64,000 bases of DNA from Bog-473 sp963737745 (GCA_963737745.1 CAVTTR010000005.1:124001-188000), one strand, 5' to 3'; positions 45,050-54,254 are shown, counted from the stretch's first letter. A program made the numbers and translations. The notes: generated from the sequence alone by a model not told the origin.

Positions 45050-45667
45050 ATGACCACCATCAGCATCATTGGCTCGGGCAACATGGCCTCCGCCATCGGC
45101 ACCCGGGCGGCAAAGCACGGCCACAGCATCGAGTTCATGAGCCGCAACACGGCCAAGGCTCAGGCACTTGCCAACCAGATCGGGAACGGAGCGACCGTCG
45201 GCGCTCTCGGGGCGAGGCCGGCGGGTGACATTGTCATCGTCGCCGTCCTCTACACCGGCGCGGTTGAAGTGGTCGCTCACTACGGCGATGCGCTGTCCGG
45301 CAAGATCCTCGTCGACATCACCAACCCGTTCAACGCCGACGTCAGCGGACTCGTGAATCCCAGAGGCGACTCGGTGACCCAGCAGATCGCCGCCGTTTCC
45401 CCCGAGGACACGCACGTCGTGAAGGCGTTCAATTCAATCCTCCACGACGTCCTTGCTCAGGACAAGCCCGTGGACGTCTTCTTCGCCGGCGACAGCGCCG
45501 AGGCGAAGGCACGCGTGGCGGCGTTTTTGGAGAGCTTGGACATGCGACCCCTCGACGCAGGAGGGCTCGAGATGGCCACGGTCCTCGAATGGGCCGGCGT
45601 TCTCCTGGTGGGTCTGGCACGCAACGGCGCCGGTTTCGACATCGCCTTGGGAGCCAAAGCGCTCTAA
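45050..45667 (+). CDS. NADPH-dependent F420 reductase-like protein (COG2085)
   Basis: 205 residues. Rossmann motif SIIGSGNMASAIG, an SRNTAKAQ binding-site loop and the conserved DITNPFNAD segment. The family catalyses hydride exchange between F420 and NADP. It fits an F420-using organism and the LLM enzymes in this window. GAAGGA precedes the ATG. Confidence 0.9.
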   Translation: MTTISIIGSGNMASAIGTRAAKHGHSIEFMSRNTAKAQALANQIGNGATVGALGARPAGDIVIVAVLYTGAVEVVAHYGDALSGKILVDITNPFNADVSGLVNPRGDSVTQQIAAVSPEDTHVVKAFNSILHDVLAQDKPVDVFFAGDSAEAKARVAAFLESLDMRPLDAGGLEMATVLEWAGVLLVGLARNGAGFDIALGAKAL

Positions 45668-45921
45668 AGCATCCATGAGATGCGGAACGCCCAGTCGGCC
45701 GCCGAGATCGGCGCCGCCTTGCACCAGCATTTTCAGGTTTCTACGAGCAGGGCATGGTCATCACGGCGGAGCTCTCGGCGCGATCCCTCGTATCCCGAGT
45801 GGCCGGGGAGGCCACGGGCGAGATCGAAAACGCAACCGATCCCTAAGCTGAACCAGCACCTCTCGACAGGGCGGTGACGGCGGCCGAAGTCGAGATCCGT
45901 TCCCCCGACGAAAGGAACACC

Positions 45922-46218
45922 ATGACTGCGAAACTCGGACTACTCGCCTTGCTCGAAGCCAAGCCCGGCAAGGGCGACGAGCTCGGTGCGTTCCTCGAAG
46001 CCGGTCGGGCCTTGGCCGCACAAGAGCCCGGCACCCTCACGTGGTACGCCTTCAAGATCAGCGATACCTCCTACGGCATCTTCGACTCGTTCGAGACCGA
46101 GGATGCTCGCCAAGCCCACCTCGGCGGCCAGATTCCCGCCGCCTTGGGTCAGGTCGCCGCCGACCTGCTGGCCAAGGACCCCGACATCCGCACAGTGGAC
46201 CTCATCGCCGTGAAATAA
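45922..46218 (+). CDS. Antibiotic-biosynthesis monooxygenase (ABM) domain protein
   Basis: 98 residues. The ABM ferredoxin-like fold is shown by GLLALLEAKPGKGDELGAFL, GTLTWYAFK, YGIFDSFETEDARQAHLGG. AAAGGA lies upstream. Small ABM proteins oxidise aromatic or quinone compounds without cofactor or act as dimeric ligand binders. It is in the same direction as the F420 reductase, about 255 bp away. Confidence 0.82.
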   Translation: MTAKLGLLALLEAKPGKGDELGAFLEAGRALAAQEPGTLTWYAFKISDTSYGIFDSFETEDARQAHLGGQIPAALGQVAADLLAKDPDIRTVDLIAVK

Positions 46219-46299
46219 CTCGAGGGCCCGCCAACCACATCAGGAATCACGGGCTCGAACCTTCAATATGGTCCATTGCTACCGGGGCGTGGGGTGGCA

Positions 46300-46640
46300 A
46301 CTCCAACGCGCAGCTACGCGCCTTGCAGCGAGCCGCTGACGGCCTGACTGAGGTCGGGGAAAGCGGGTACGGGCAGGGTCGCCCAGGTACCGGAACCACG
46401 CTGTCAAGCATGAACCGGAATTCCACAGGCCCAACTGGCGCGTGCTGGGCTCAATCGTCGTCCGATGAAGCGCGCGGCCCCACCAGAATCCGGTGAGCGA
46501 ACCGGTTCATTGACATCGTGCCGGGCGGAGACGAAGAGACCGTGGCTGCTCATCTCGGTCGATTTGCCAGGGCGGGAGTTAGTGACTTCATTGGCTTGCC
46601 CTTCGGAACCCAAAGGAACGCCACCGGAGCCTTAAGTCGA
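46300..46640 (+). pseudogene. Degenerate 3' part of an LLM-class F420 oxidoreductase
   Basis: Short stretches in changing frames resemble the C-terminal part of LLM enzymes: a RPNWRVLGSIVV segment (about 46430), and GGDEETVAAHLGRFARAGVSDFIGLPFGTQ (about 46520-46610; key residues V-A-x-L and GV-DF). The intervening frames contain stops. No N-terminal half is present. It may be a decayed copy of the gene at 42321 or of a related one. The call is tentative. Confidence 0.4.
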
Positions 46641-46832
46641 CGACCCGACACTCGAGTAGGTACAACCGCCCCGCGGCCGACGATGCAACGAGCAGCCTTT
46701 GCAGCCGTCGGACAACTGATACGAGAGTCCTTACATGCCGCGACTTTTGCACTTTCTCAAAATGCACTGAGCCGTCTGCGCCTGACTTCCGGACCTCACC
46801 GCATCTCACCTATCACCATTTACGATGGACCG

Positions 46833-47624
46833 ATGCCGACAATGCACCTCCCGTCCTCGGAACTTGCCGAAATGCGGCCGGTCGCCATCCACTACGAGGT
46901 TGCTGGAAAGGGGCGCCCACTGGTCTTCCTCCATGGAGGCTGGGGCTACGACGTGTATCCCATTGATCTGGCGACGATGGCCCAACACTGGACCGTTGTC
47001 ATCCCCAGTCGTTCTGGCTACGGCCGCTCCACACCTCTCGACCATTTCCCGGAGGATTTTCACTATCGCGCGATGCTCGAGACGTTAGAAGTGCTCACCC
47101 AGCTTGACCTTGAGGACGTCATCTGGTGGGGCCACAGCGACGGCGCTGTCGTTGCCGCCATGGCAGCCATCCACGCACCGGACCGGGTGGGAGCCGCGAT
47201 CTTCGAGGCGCTCCACCTCTACGCCGACAAGCCTGGCTCCAAGTCCTTCTTCCAACGTATGGCGACCGACCCGGATAGTTTTGGCGACAAGATCAGTCGC
47301 ATACTGGCCGCTGAGCACGGAGAGAACCGTTGGCGTGACGTCCTGCACCTCGACGGGCAAATGTGGTTGGAACTGGCTAAGAATTCTGTGAGTTCGAATA
47401 CCGACCTCTTCCAAGGTCGACTTCACCAAGTGGCGTGTCCCACACTGATCCTGCACGGTGCTCTAGATCCCCGTTCCGAGCCAGGAGAGTTGAACGCAAT
47501 CCGTGACAGTCTGGCTCAGGCAAAGTTGGTTACGTACGAAGACGCTGGCCACTCCCCGCACTCCGAGAGGAATTCCAAGGAATCGGTCATCCGTGATGTG
47601 ACCGAGTTTCTGGCGGCTCTTTAA
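46833..47624 (+). CDS. Alpha/beta hydrolase
   Basis: About 263 residues from ATG 46833; in-frame upstream extension has the decayed LLM remnant and is not expected to be translated. Nucleophile elbow WGHSDGA, oxyanion LHGGWG, acid LHGALDP and base DAGHSPH identify the catalytic triad. It belongs to the epoxide-hydrolase/esterase-like group (RutD or MhpC type cannot be told apart). It stands alone. Confidence 0.88.
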   Translation: MPTMHLPSSELAEMRPVAIHYEVAGKGRPLVFLHGGWGYDVYPIDLATMAQHWTVVIPSRSGYGRSTPLDHFPEDFHYRAMLETLEVLTQLDLEDVIWWGHSDGAVVAAMAAIHAPDRVGAAIFEALHLYADKPGSKSFFQRMATDPDSFGDKISRILAAEHGENRWRDVLHLDGQMWLELAKNSVSSNTDLFQGRLHQVACPTLILHGALDPRSEPGELNAIRDSLAQAKLVTYEDAGHSPHSERNSKESVIRDVTEFLAAL

Positions 47625-48067
47625 ACCGTTCTCTTTTGGGGTGCTTGAGTGTTCTGTGGGGACTACTGATAACTAGCGGTCGGCTCGATCCTCTGGCCTC
47701 AATTGATCGAGGTAGTCATCTGAGAAAATCTCTCGATAGGCGACCTGCCAATATCGGACGTGCACACGTGCCACCGCCAGCTTGTCTTCTGCTGTGGCAG
47801 TCCGAACTGCGAGCATGTGACAATTATCGCGCTCCTGCAGTACGAATTAGTCATCGGCGAGTTGCGAAGCGCTGTTGGCCCTCCACTTGGGGGTGCGGCG
47901 ATAGGCATGATTGTCACAGGGGTCCGATCGCTCAGTCCGGCGGCGGCGGAATCAAGAGCGCCCGAACCAAACCGAGGCCACGTGCGTCAAACTGGTAGCC
48001 AATCGGCGTCGGGATGGAGTGGATGACGTGCCCCAGATGAGTTGTGCCCAGTGATTGAGGCTTCGCG
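47625..48067. other. Non-coding interval
   Basis: About 440 bp between an alpha/beta hydrolase and the next long gene. Frames on both strands are short and show no recognisable domain. I see no repeat or clear promoter. Confidence 0.5.
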
Positions 48068-49054
48068 TTGTTGGTAGATCAAGCTGTCGCACACCCTCCG
48101 CAGATACGACGTACCTCACTAGCTCTTGTGCGGCGGGATGGTCTGCTGGTGCTCGGGCTGCTGGCGATGCTGAGTGGACTGCTCGTCCCGCCACCGCCTC
48201 CCTCTGGTGCCTCCGGCGCGTCGGCGGCCACCGTGCACGAGGTTCGTGCACTACGTGTTCACCTGGTGCTGCTCGCCGGACGCACACTGTCGGCGGGTGC
48301 GTCGACGAGTGGCTACATCGTCATCGACAACACGGCCAAGGCGCCGGTCTCGGTGACACAAGGCTGTGGGGGAAAGCCAGTCGTTGCCGTTGTCCTCTCC
48401 AGCCCCAAGGTGCCCCAATCAGCCGTCTTCACAGCCGAGAAGTGTCCTGATGTCGAACTAACCCCCGGGCTACACCGCTACCCCATTGACATCAGCGCCT
48501 CCTATGAGGGGTGCATCGGGCCCGGTGGCTCGGGCGGAGGCTTACCTCCATGTCTTCCAGCACCTGATAGCGGCCCACCACCACTGCCCGTGGGCCGCTA
48601 TCAGGCCGTAATGGCCACCGATTCCTCCATCCCGCGCGCCAAGTCATTGCCCGTGACCGTCATCCACCCACGCTCTAACCCAACCGCCTACCGCACGGCT
48701 CAATTGGCCACTGTGCGGACGGTGCCGGCCCTCAGCTCCCTGGAGAAGAACGCCGCCGCCGAAGTTCGTCTCAACGGCGATGTGTCCGTCCACCGTGGCT
48801 ACATCATCTTGACGACGCGCGAGCAGGCGGCGGCTCCAGCCATCGTGAACAGTGATCAGGCGGTCTACGACGTGGTAGTCCAGGGTCACTTCACCTGTGG
48901 GAGTTGTTCGACACCACTAGGAGCGAAAGTTCCGACCGGATCGGTGATTACGTCTTCCGTGGACCGCCAAACCCTTCAAGGCCTGGATTTTGGCATCACG
49001 CGGTCGCTGCCGACAGTGCTCGTGGGTGAGCCGATCTACCGCTTCCGATTCTGA
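48068..49054 (+). CDS. Putative secreted/anchored protein of unknown function
   Basis: Up to 328 residues; the TTG at 48068 is provisional and a GTG near 48126 is equally plausible. It has an N-terminal hydrophobic segment, GLLVLGLLAMLSGLLVPPPPP, then a Ser/Ala-rich linker. A YIVIDNTAKAPVSVTQGCGG beta-rich region with conserved Cys pairs follows, plus a second part with a TTREQAAAPAIVNSDQAVY region. Four Cys are seen in CGGKP, ECPDV-like and CGSCSTP. I recognise no domain; it resembles a cell-surface beta-sandwich. A 15-bp perfect inverted repeat is inside the gene. Confidence 0.6.
   Translation: MLVDQAVAHPPQIRRTSLALVRRDGLLVLGLLAMLSGLLVPPPPPSGASGASAATVHEVRALRVHLVLLAGRTLSAGASTSGYIVIDNTAKAPVSVTQGCGGKPVVAVVLSSPKVPQSAVFTAEKCPDVELTPGLHRYPIDISASYEGCIGPGGSGGGLPPCLPAPDSGPPPLPVGRYQAVMATDSSIPRAKSLPVTVIHPRSNPTAYRTAQLATVRTVPALSSLEKNAAAEVRLNGDVSVHRGYIILTTREQAAAPAIVNSDQAVYDVVVQGHFTCGSCSTPLGAKVPTGSVITSSVDRQTLQGLDFGITRSLPTVLVGEPIYRFRF
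48563..48605. repeat. 15-bp perfect inverted repeat inside the surface-protein gene
   Basis: CCTGATAGCGGCCCA (48563-48577) and TGGGCCGCTATCAGG (48591-48605) are exact reverse complements with a 13-bp loop. It lies inside the coding sequence, around a Pro-rich stretch (GPPPLPVGRYQ). An RNA hairpin of this strength could slow translation or terminate transcription. It may also be chance in Pro/Gly-rich codons, though 15 bp is long. Confidence 0.85.
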
Positions 49055-49267
49055 TCGCTCGGGCCGAGATCCGACCCCTACCCCCCTGACAGGGCTGCCG
49101 AACCGAACCATCAGAGGACCACAACGTGTTCCCAACCACTCAACCTGTTTCAGCGCCGCGTTGCGTCCCGAACGCCGGCTTCATGACGGTTCTTGGTGGT
49201 CCCATCGCGCGGGAAATGCTGTCTCTTGCGACGAGAGCTACCAATGCGCCGCCGATCTTCCAGGGAA

Positions 49268-49317
49268 TACTTAAGTAAATGCTTGACTACAAATCTGACC
49301 GCGATTATACTTAGGTA
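49268..49317. promoter_or_regulatory. Tandem palindromes upstream of the ArsR gene
   Basis: TACTTAAGTA (49268-49277) is perfect and TACTTAGGTA (49308-49317) is one base off, spaced 40 bp centre to centre. Both are followed by AAATG. The second ends 1 bp before the ArsR start codon. They are good candidates for autoregulatory ArsR operators. Confidence 0.6.
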
Positions 49318-49318
49318 A

Positions 49319-49649
49319 ATGGTTAACGGTTGGGAGAATCTCGACCGGGTGTTCCAGGCCCTGGGCGACCCGAGTCGGCGGGCCATGGTGGCGAGGCTGG
49401 TAGTCGGACCGGCATCAGTCGAGCCAGCTCGCTGAGCCACTTCCGATGTCACTGCCGGCTGTCGTGCAACACCTGGGGGTTCTGGAGTCCGCTGGGCTGG
49501 TCTCGACCGAGAAAGTCGGCCGAGTCCGCACGTGTCGCCTCGAACCCGAGGTCCTCCGCCGAGCTGAGTCCTGGCTCGGCGACCAGCGCACTGCCTGGGA
49601 AGACCGACTGGACCGACTCGGTGTCGAGCTTGGCGAGCGGTCCGAGTAA
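49319..49649 (+). CDS. ArsR-family regulator (frameshift)
   Basis: About 109 residues. ArsR wHTH: FQALGDPSRRAMVARLV and SLPAVVQHLGVLESAGLVSTEKVGRVRTC. A frame change near 49410-49420 is needed to join GPASV to SQLAEPLPMS. The SRPBCC gene follows 41 bp later, the usual partner of this ArsR subgroup (both respond to hydrophobic compounds). Confidence 0.78.
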
Positions 49650-49690
49650 CCAAGAAAGCCATAAGAGCCACGAGGATAAGGAGAAGACCC

Positions 49691-50146
49691 ATGAGCGATC
49701 GCAATGTCACCCATGCGACGTTTACCCTGGAGCGCACTTATCTGGCGCCACCCGACCGGGTATTTGGCGCCTGGGCCGACCCCGAGGTGAAAGCTCGCTG
49801 GTTTGCCGGCGACCCTTCCGGTTATGAACTGGACTTTCGACCGGGCGGCATCGAACGCAACTCGGCCGTTGTCGAGGGGAAAGAGATCATCTGGGAATCG
49901 CTCTACCGCGACATAGTCGCAAACGAGCGGATCGTTTATACGTCCGTGCTCTGCGAAGGGAACACGGTGGCGACCGTGTCCCTGACCACGGTGGAGTTCG
50001 TCTCAGAAGGCGAGGGCACCCAGCTGCGGCTGGTAGAAGCCGGCGCCTACCTCGACGGACGCGAGCAGGCGGCGTGGCGAGAGCAGGGCACCAGCGACTG
50101 GCTCGACGCGCTTGGCAAAGACCCGGCTTGTCAGCCCAGCGATTGA
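49691..50146 (+). CDS. SRPBCC / AHSA1-domain protein
   Basis: 151 residues. The AHSA1 (Aha1 C-like) pattern is TFTLERTYLAPPDRVFGAWADPEVKARWFAG, GGIER, then a beta-strand rich end with GTQLRLVEAGAYLDG and a Trp-rich C-terminal helix (QAAWREQGTSDWLDALG). SRPBCC proteins bind hydrophobic ligands. It belongs to the ArsR unit. Confidence 0.88.
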   Translation: MSDRNVTHATFTLERTYLAPPDRVFGAWADPEVKARWFAGDPSGYELDFRPGGIERNSAVVEGKEIIWESLYRDIVANERIVYTSVLCEGNTVATVSLTTVEFVSEGEGTQLRLVEAGAYLDGREQAAWREQGTSDWLDALGKDPACQPSD

Positions 50147-50197
50147 CGGCAATTCCATGAATCCACAACCAGTCTCAATCTCGAAAAGGAGGCAGGA

Positions 50198-50554
50198 GTG
50201 CCCATCGAACACGTGCTCGCCGTAGTTCCTGTATCGGGCTTTGACGCGGCCCACGAATGGTATGAGCGTCTCTTCGGTCGCCAAGCCGGCAACCTGCCCA
50301 TGGAAGGTCGGCTCGTCGAATGGAGGCTCACGAATAACGGATGGGCTCAGATCACGACGGATACTCTGCGCGCCGGGTCAGGCCTCGTGAACTTCGCAGT
50401 TGACGACCTCGAGAGCCACATCGCCGACCTTGCCCTGAGGGGGTTGGAAGCAGGACCGATCGAGACGGTCAACAAGGGAGTCTTGTTGTCCTCGATCCGA
50501 GATCCCGATGGCAACATGATCACCTTCATCGGCAACTTTCGCGTTGACTACTGA
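50198..50554 (+). CDS. VOC-family (glyoxalase-like) protein
   Basis: 118 residues from a GTG preceded by AAGGAGG. VOC fold: PVSGFDAAHEWYERLFGR, WRLTNNGWAQIT, VNFAVDDLESHIADL, SSIRDPDGNMITFIGNF. The metal-binding residues of true glyoxalases are partly absent, so it may be a ligand-binding or dioxygenase-like member. It follows the SRPBCC gene on the same strand. Confidence 0.85.
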   Translation: MPIEHVLAVVPVSGFDAAHEWYERLFGRQAGNLPMEGRLVEWRLTNNGWAQITTDTLRAGSGLVNFAVDDLESHIADLALRGLEAGPIETVNKGVLLSSIRDPDGNMITFIGNFRVDY

Positions 50555-50790
50555 AACAAACGACCCGATGGAAAGGGCTCTTCCACGGACGCCCACTCGT
50601 CGCGCGAAGTCGGGAGCAATCCTGGCTTCCAGAAGATTTTGTCCAATTCGACGACTGGGAGTCCCGTTGCCTCGCGCAAGCTTGCAGCGCAGACCGACTT
50701 TCCCGGCCCTCCGCGACGATCCACGGCGATCGCCTTACGCCTCAGATTCTGCCCCACCCCGGCCAGCGCACTTCTCACGGATCCGCTCGC
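50548..50790 (-). pseudogene. Truncated P-loop NTPase (adenylate-kinase-like) fragment
   Basis: Residues similar to the N-terminal part of the P-loop NTPase at 51427: RRKAIAVDRRGGPGKSVCA (a degraded P-loop), SLREATGLPVVELDKIFWKPG, SRDEWASVE. The rest is missing. The motif order matches the complete gene 0.7 kb upstream, so this is probably a duplicated and decayed copy. The GNAT gene lies between the two. Confidence 0.55.
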
Positions 50791-50844
50791 GGACATCTTC
50801 TCTCCGGCCTCGGCAGTATCTTCCGTGTGCTCGATTCTGAAGGG

Positions 50845-51368
50845 CTAAGCGGCGGGCTCTCCGACATCAAGGGTGTAGAGGTTCCGGATCTTGCCCTCCA
50901 TTGACGATTGCTTCCAGAAGGTGAATCCAAGTTTTTGGCAGACCTTCTGCGAGGCAATGTTTTCCGGGGCGATGATGGACCGAAACGTTCCTCGATACGT
51001 CTGATGAGCTTTGGCCAATAGAGCTTGGCTGGCTTCGCTGGCATACCCAAGACCCCTGCGCTCGGGCGTCAGCCGGTATCCCCACTCCAGCCATGTTTTG
51101 TCCTCAAGGTCGATGTTGTCGACGCCGGTATATCCCACCACAAGCCCAGAGGACAGCTCGACAACCGGCTGTTTGCCAAATGAGATGGCCTGGCGACTGC
51201 GACCATGTGGTCGAATCGTTCCTGGGCCTTGTGCGCTGTGAGTACGCCTGAGTACTTCATAAAGTCCTGATTGCAGAAGAAGTCGACCAACTGGGACCGG
51301 TCGGACTCCCGAGGCGCGCGTACCAAAAGGCGCACGGTCATAATGCCGTCCAGATCAAAGCCAGTCAT
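50845..51368 (-). CDS. GNAT-family N-acetyltransferase (frameshift)
   Basis: About 173 residues from ATG 51368. N-terminal TVRLLVRAPRESDRSQLVDFF, then VVGYTGVDNIDLEDKTWLEW, the acetyl-CoA pyrophosphate loop RRGLGYASEA and ENIASQKVCQKLGF. The frame must change near 51190 to join DHMVAVA to ISFGKQPVVELSSG; a missing C in a GCC(C)AGG run would do it. RimJ/RimL-type acetyltransferase acting on a protein or small molecule. Substrate unknown. Confidence 0.8.
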
Positions 51369-51426
51369 GCATCCTCCCGCCACCCATCCTGCCGCATTTC
51401 GGGGAGCCGCCAGCTCGAACGGAGGG

Positions 51427-51987
51427 TCAGTCAGTGCCGAACTCGCCGAGAAACTCTCGAGCCGCTCGCTTCGAACTGAGCACGCGCAGCGCCGCGTGCT
51501 GCCCGTGTTCGGAGATGATGACGCGTTCTCCCTCAGGTTCCTTCCGACGGTCCCGCCAGTTGGCCCAGACCGACCGCCATTCATCGCTTACTCGTTGGAT
51601 CACGGAGTCGACGCAACCATCGGGCATCACGGTCTCAGCTGGCCTTCGAGTCCGCGCTTGAACGCCCGACCGGCGCAGAGCCACCACTGGGTCGCCAGTA
51701 CGACAACCGTGTCTGCTCGCTCCAGGCGAAGCTCGAGCGTTTCAGAGTAGTTGCCGTCGGCGATCCAGGCGTCGCCAGCAGAGCAGGCTGCGTTGCTTCG
51801 CCCGCCACTCTTCGTCCGACGGCTTCACCCAGGCTGGCTTCCAATAATGGAGGTCGAGATGGATCAGCGGTAAACCGGTCCTTGTCGATAGGGCCTTTGA
51901 GAACGTGCTTTTCCCAGACCAAGGCATCCCGGTGACGATGATGCGACGGCCGATGTCCCCCGATGCATTGCCCATCTGGGCCAGCAT
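51427..51987 (-). CDS. P-loop NTPase, adenylate-kinase/topology-modulation-like (two frameshifts)
   Basis: Joined length about 185 residues. P-loop TGMPWSGKSTFSKALSTRTG, the D-x-x-Y-W region LDLHYWKPAW, lid region DGNYSETLELRLERADTVVV in a second frame and the tail SVIQRVSDEWRSVWANW in a third. Frame changes at about 51792 and 51690. It matches the AAA/adenylate-kinase-like family often next to GNAT genes. A 5' truncated paralogue is at 50548. Confidence 0.72.
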
Positions 51988-52081
51988 CTCAAGTTCGCCA
52001 GAGGCTGGCAAACATTGCCTGCCGTACGGGATCAATATCGGTGAACGTGGCCAGTCGATGGCATATGAGCGCACGCAAACA

Positions 52082-53005
52082 TCATGAGGAGATGAAGCGG
52101 TGGATGGCCACGTTGGCGTGGTCCTGAAACGACGGGTTGGCCAGGTCGGGCAGGAAGTCTGCTTGGTTGAACAAGGGACCTTTAAGCGTGTTGGCCCCGC
52201 TGGCGTAGAACACGCCGCTCGACAGGGTCGGGTCGGTGACGCCGTCGACCAGTCGCTTCGCGCCCACGTCAAGTTTGTGGGAGAGACCCAGGGTGGGCAT
52301 GACGTATTTGGCCGCTATACGCATCGGCAACGGGAGGTCACTGGCTGCTTGGGTGCCGGTGGTGTTGCCGGGGCTCACGGTGATGAAACGGCGGTCGGGG
52401 TGTTGGCGGGCCAGGTATGCCATCCAAAGGGCGCCAATGTACTTGGCCTGCCCGAAAGCTAGGTTGAAGTCAGCTTTTTTGCCGGCGAAGAAGCTGCCGT
52501 CGATCACAGTGGCAAGCTCGTCGGCGGAGTGTGAGACGAACGTTGGCCCCTTCATCCGCAACTTCGGGACCCCCCTGACTGCTTCACTTCCAGCGAAGAC
52601 AGCAACTTCGCCAAGCCGATCTTCTTTCAAAAGCGCTTCGAGGAGGACGACGTGGCCAAGGACGTTCGTCGCGAACCCGGTGGTAACCCCGTCAGCGGTC
52701 AGTTCAAACGTCTGCGGGCCAATGACACCAGCGTTCATGACCAGCGCATCGACGGATCCGATGATGGCGTCAAGTCCGGCGCGAACCGAACCCAGATCGG
52801 CGACGTCCATGAGAATGATGTCAAAGATGTGCCGGCCGGTTACGGCTTCGAGATCGGCCTTTGCCGCTATCGCCCGATCTCTGTTTCGGCAAGCCAGGTA
52901 GATGTGCGCAATCTCGGGACGTAGTGCCAGTTGCCGGGCCACCTCCTTGCCGATTCCAACGTTGGCGCCCGTGATAAGTACCGTCTTTTCTAGGACTGGG
53001 CTCAT
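52082..53005 (-). CDS. SDR with Phe at the catalytic Tyr position (atypical)
   Basis: 307 residues. It has the retinol-dehydrogenase-like motif TGANVGIGKEVARQLA, then NAGVIGPQ and the FAGSEAVRG Ser region. The Tyr-x3-Lys motif reads FGQAK: Phe replaces the catalytic Tyr. The length and the C-terminal extension fit the atypical SDR (oxidoreductase/WW-like) group. It may be a non-enzymatic or altered-activity member. A sequence error is possible (TTC versus TAC). Confidence 0.85.
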   Translation of the reverse strand: MSPVLEKTVLITGANVGIGKEVARQLALRPEIAHIYLACRNRDRAIAAKADLEAVTGRHIFDIILMDVADLGSVRAGLDAIIGSVDALVMNAGVIGPQTFELTADGVTTGFATNVLGHVVLLEALLKEDRLGEVAVFAGSEAVRGVPKLRMKGPTFVSHSADELATVIDGSFFAGKKADFNLAFGQAKYIGALWMAYLARQHPDRRFITVSPGNTTGTQAASDLPLPMRIAAKYVMPTLGLSHKLDVGAKRLVDGVTDPTLSSGVFYASGANTLKGPLFNQADFLPDLANPSFQDHANVAIHRFISS

Positions 53006-53111
53006 CGGTATTTCCTCTCGTTTCTGTAGGCCTCGTTCAGGCAGGACAGCTCTTGTCGAATTGCGTCCACCGGTTCTCCCGGATTGCTATCGGGATCTGG
53101 AGTCACCTCGA

Positions 53112-53405
53112 TCAGCTAGGCAGGCCGTCGAGCAAGCTGAAACGGGCATCCATCGCGACACTTCGGACATCAATCAGCTGCTGATATTCAGGCGAGTTGT
53201 ACCACTTGACGGCCGTCTCACGGTCGGAAAACCGCACGAGTGCTCCTGAAGTGAGCGAGCCATCGCCGTGCAGGACTTCCCAGTTGCTGTTGGCGAGAGC
53301 CTCGCCTCCGTGCTCTTTGGCCGTCTGCCCAGCAATGGGAGCGTATTTCTCACGGTACATTTTCGGGTCCTTGACTGTGAATTCGACAATTACGTACGCG
53401 CTCAT
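53112..53405 (-). CDS. DUF1330 domain protein
   Basis: 97 residues. The ferredoxin-like DUF1330 pattern is AYVIVEFTVKDPKMYREKYA, a GGEALANSNWEVLHGD region, then VRFSDRETAVKWYNSPEYQQL. These proteins are dimeric alpha/beta barrels related to ABM. Their function is unknown. It is downstream of an SDR on the same strand. Confidence 0.85.
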   Translation of the reverse strand: MSAYVIVEFTVKDPKMYREKYAPIAGQTAKEHGGEALANSNWEVLHGDGSLTSGALVRFSDRETAVKWYNSPEYQQLIDVRSVAMDARFSLLDGLPS

Positions 53406-53479
53406 TTTGATGTTCCTTCGTTGTTAGTTGTTCGTTGTGTTCTTCGGAATTCGCTCGTAAACGTCGACGCCGACAGGCG

Positions 53480-54228
53480 TTACGTCGCTACTCGGCCTCC
53501 ATCGACTGCAAGAGTGACGCCGTGGACGAAGCTGGCGTCATCACTGGCGAGGAAGACGATCGCCGCAGCAAGCTCCTCGGGCTCAGCTACGCGACCTGCT
53601 GGTGCGAGTGCTGCGAGCTGATTCACCATCTCTTTGGGGACTGCTTCCATCATCCGGGTGCGTGTCGGGCCGGGGGAAACGGCATTGACCCGAACACCAC
53701 TCGGGCCGTATTCGGCGGCCCAGGCCTTCGTCAACAGTTCGAGAGCCGCTCGGCTGGCGCCATAGAGAGCCATGCCGGGCTGTCCAAAGCTGGCGACCAT
53801 CGTCGAGATGTTGACGATCGAGCCCCATCCGCGTGCGGCCATAGCTGGCGCCAGTGACGCGACGAGGAAGAACGGAATCTTCACGTTCAGTGCAAAGGTC
53901 TCGTCGAACTCTGCTTCGGTGGCTGCGTTGCTTGGTCCGAGCAAGGCGATGCCGGCGTTGTTGATGAGGATGTCGACGTGACCGTCGCCTGCCTCAGTGG
54001 CCCACTCGACCAGCTCCTGGGCTGATTGCAGATCGCTCAACGTCGTGAGCTTGAACTGTCGCGACCGCCGAAGCCTTCGATCTCGGCGACCACGGCCTTG
54101 GCTCGTTGTTCGTCGCGTCCGACAACCAGTACGTGAGCGCCGCGGGCGGCCAAGGCGATGGCCGTAGCCTCGCCGATCCCGCTCGTCGAGCCCGTTACCA
54201 GAGCTGTCTTGCCCTTTAGGTCAGTCAT
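53480..54228 (-). CDS. Short-chain dehydrogenase with Arg at the catalytic Lys (frameshift)
   Basis: About 250 residues from ATG 54228. Coenzyme motif TGSTSGIGEATA, NNAGIAL, Ser in ISTMVAS, then YGASRAALE: the catalytic Lys reads Arg. The N- and C-terminal parts are in different frames; the break is at about 54060 (joining GFGGR and QFKLTTLSDLQ). The divergent TetR at 54326 is a likely regulator. Confidence 0.8.
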
Positions 54229-54254
54229 GCGTTGTTCGTCCTCTCGATGCAAAA

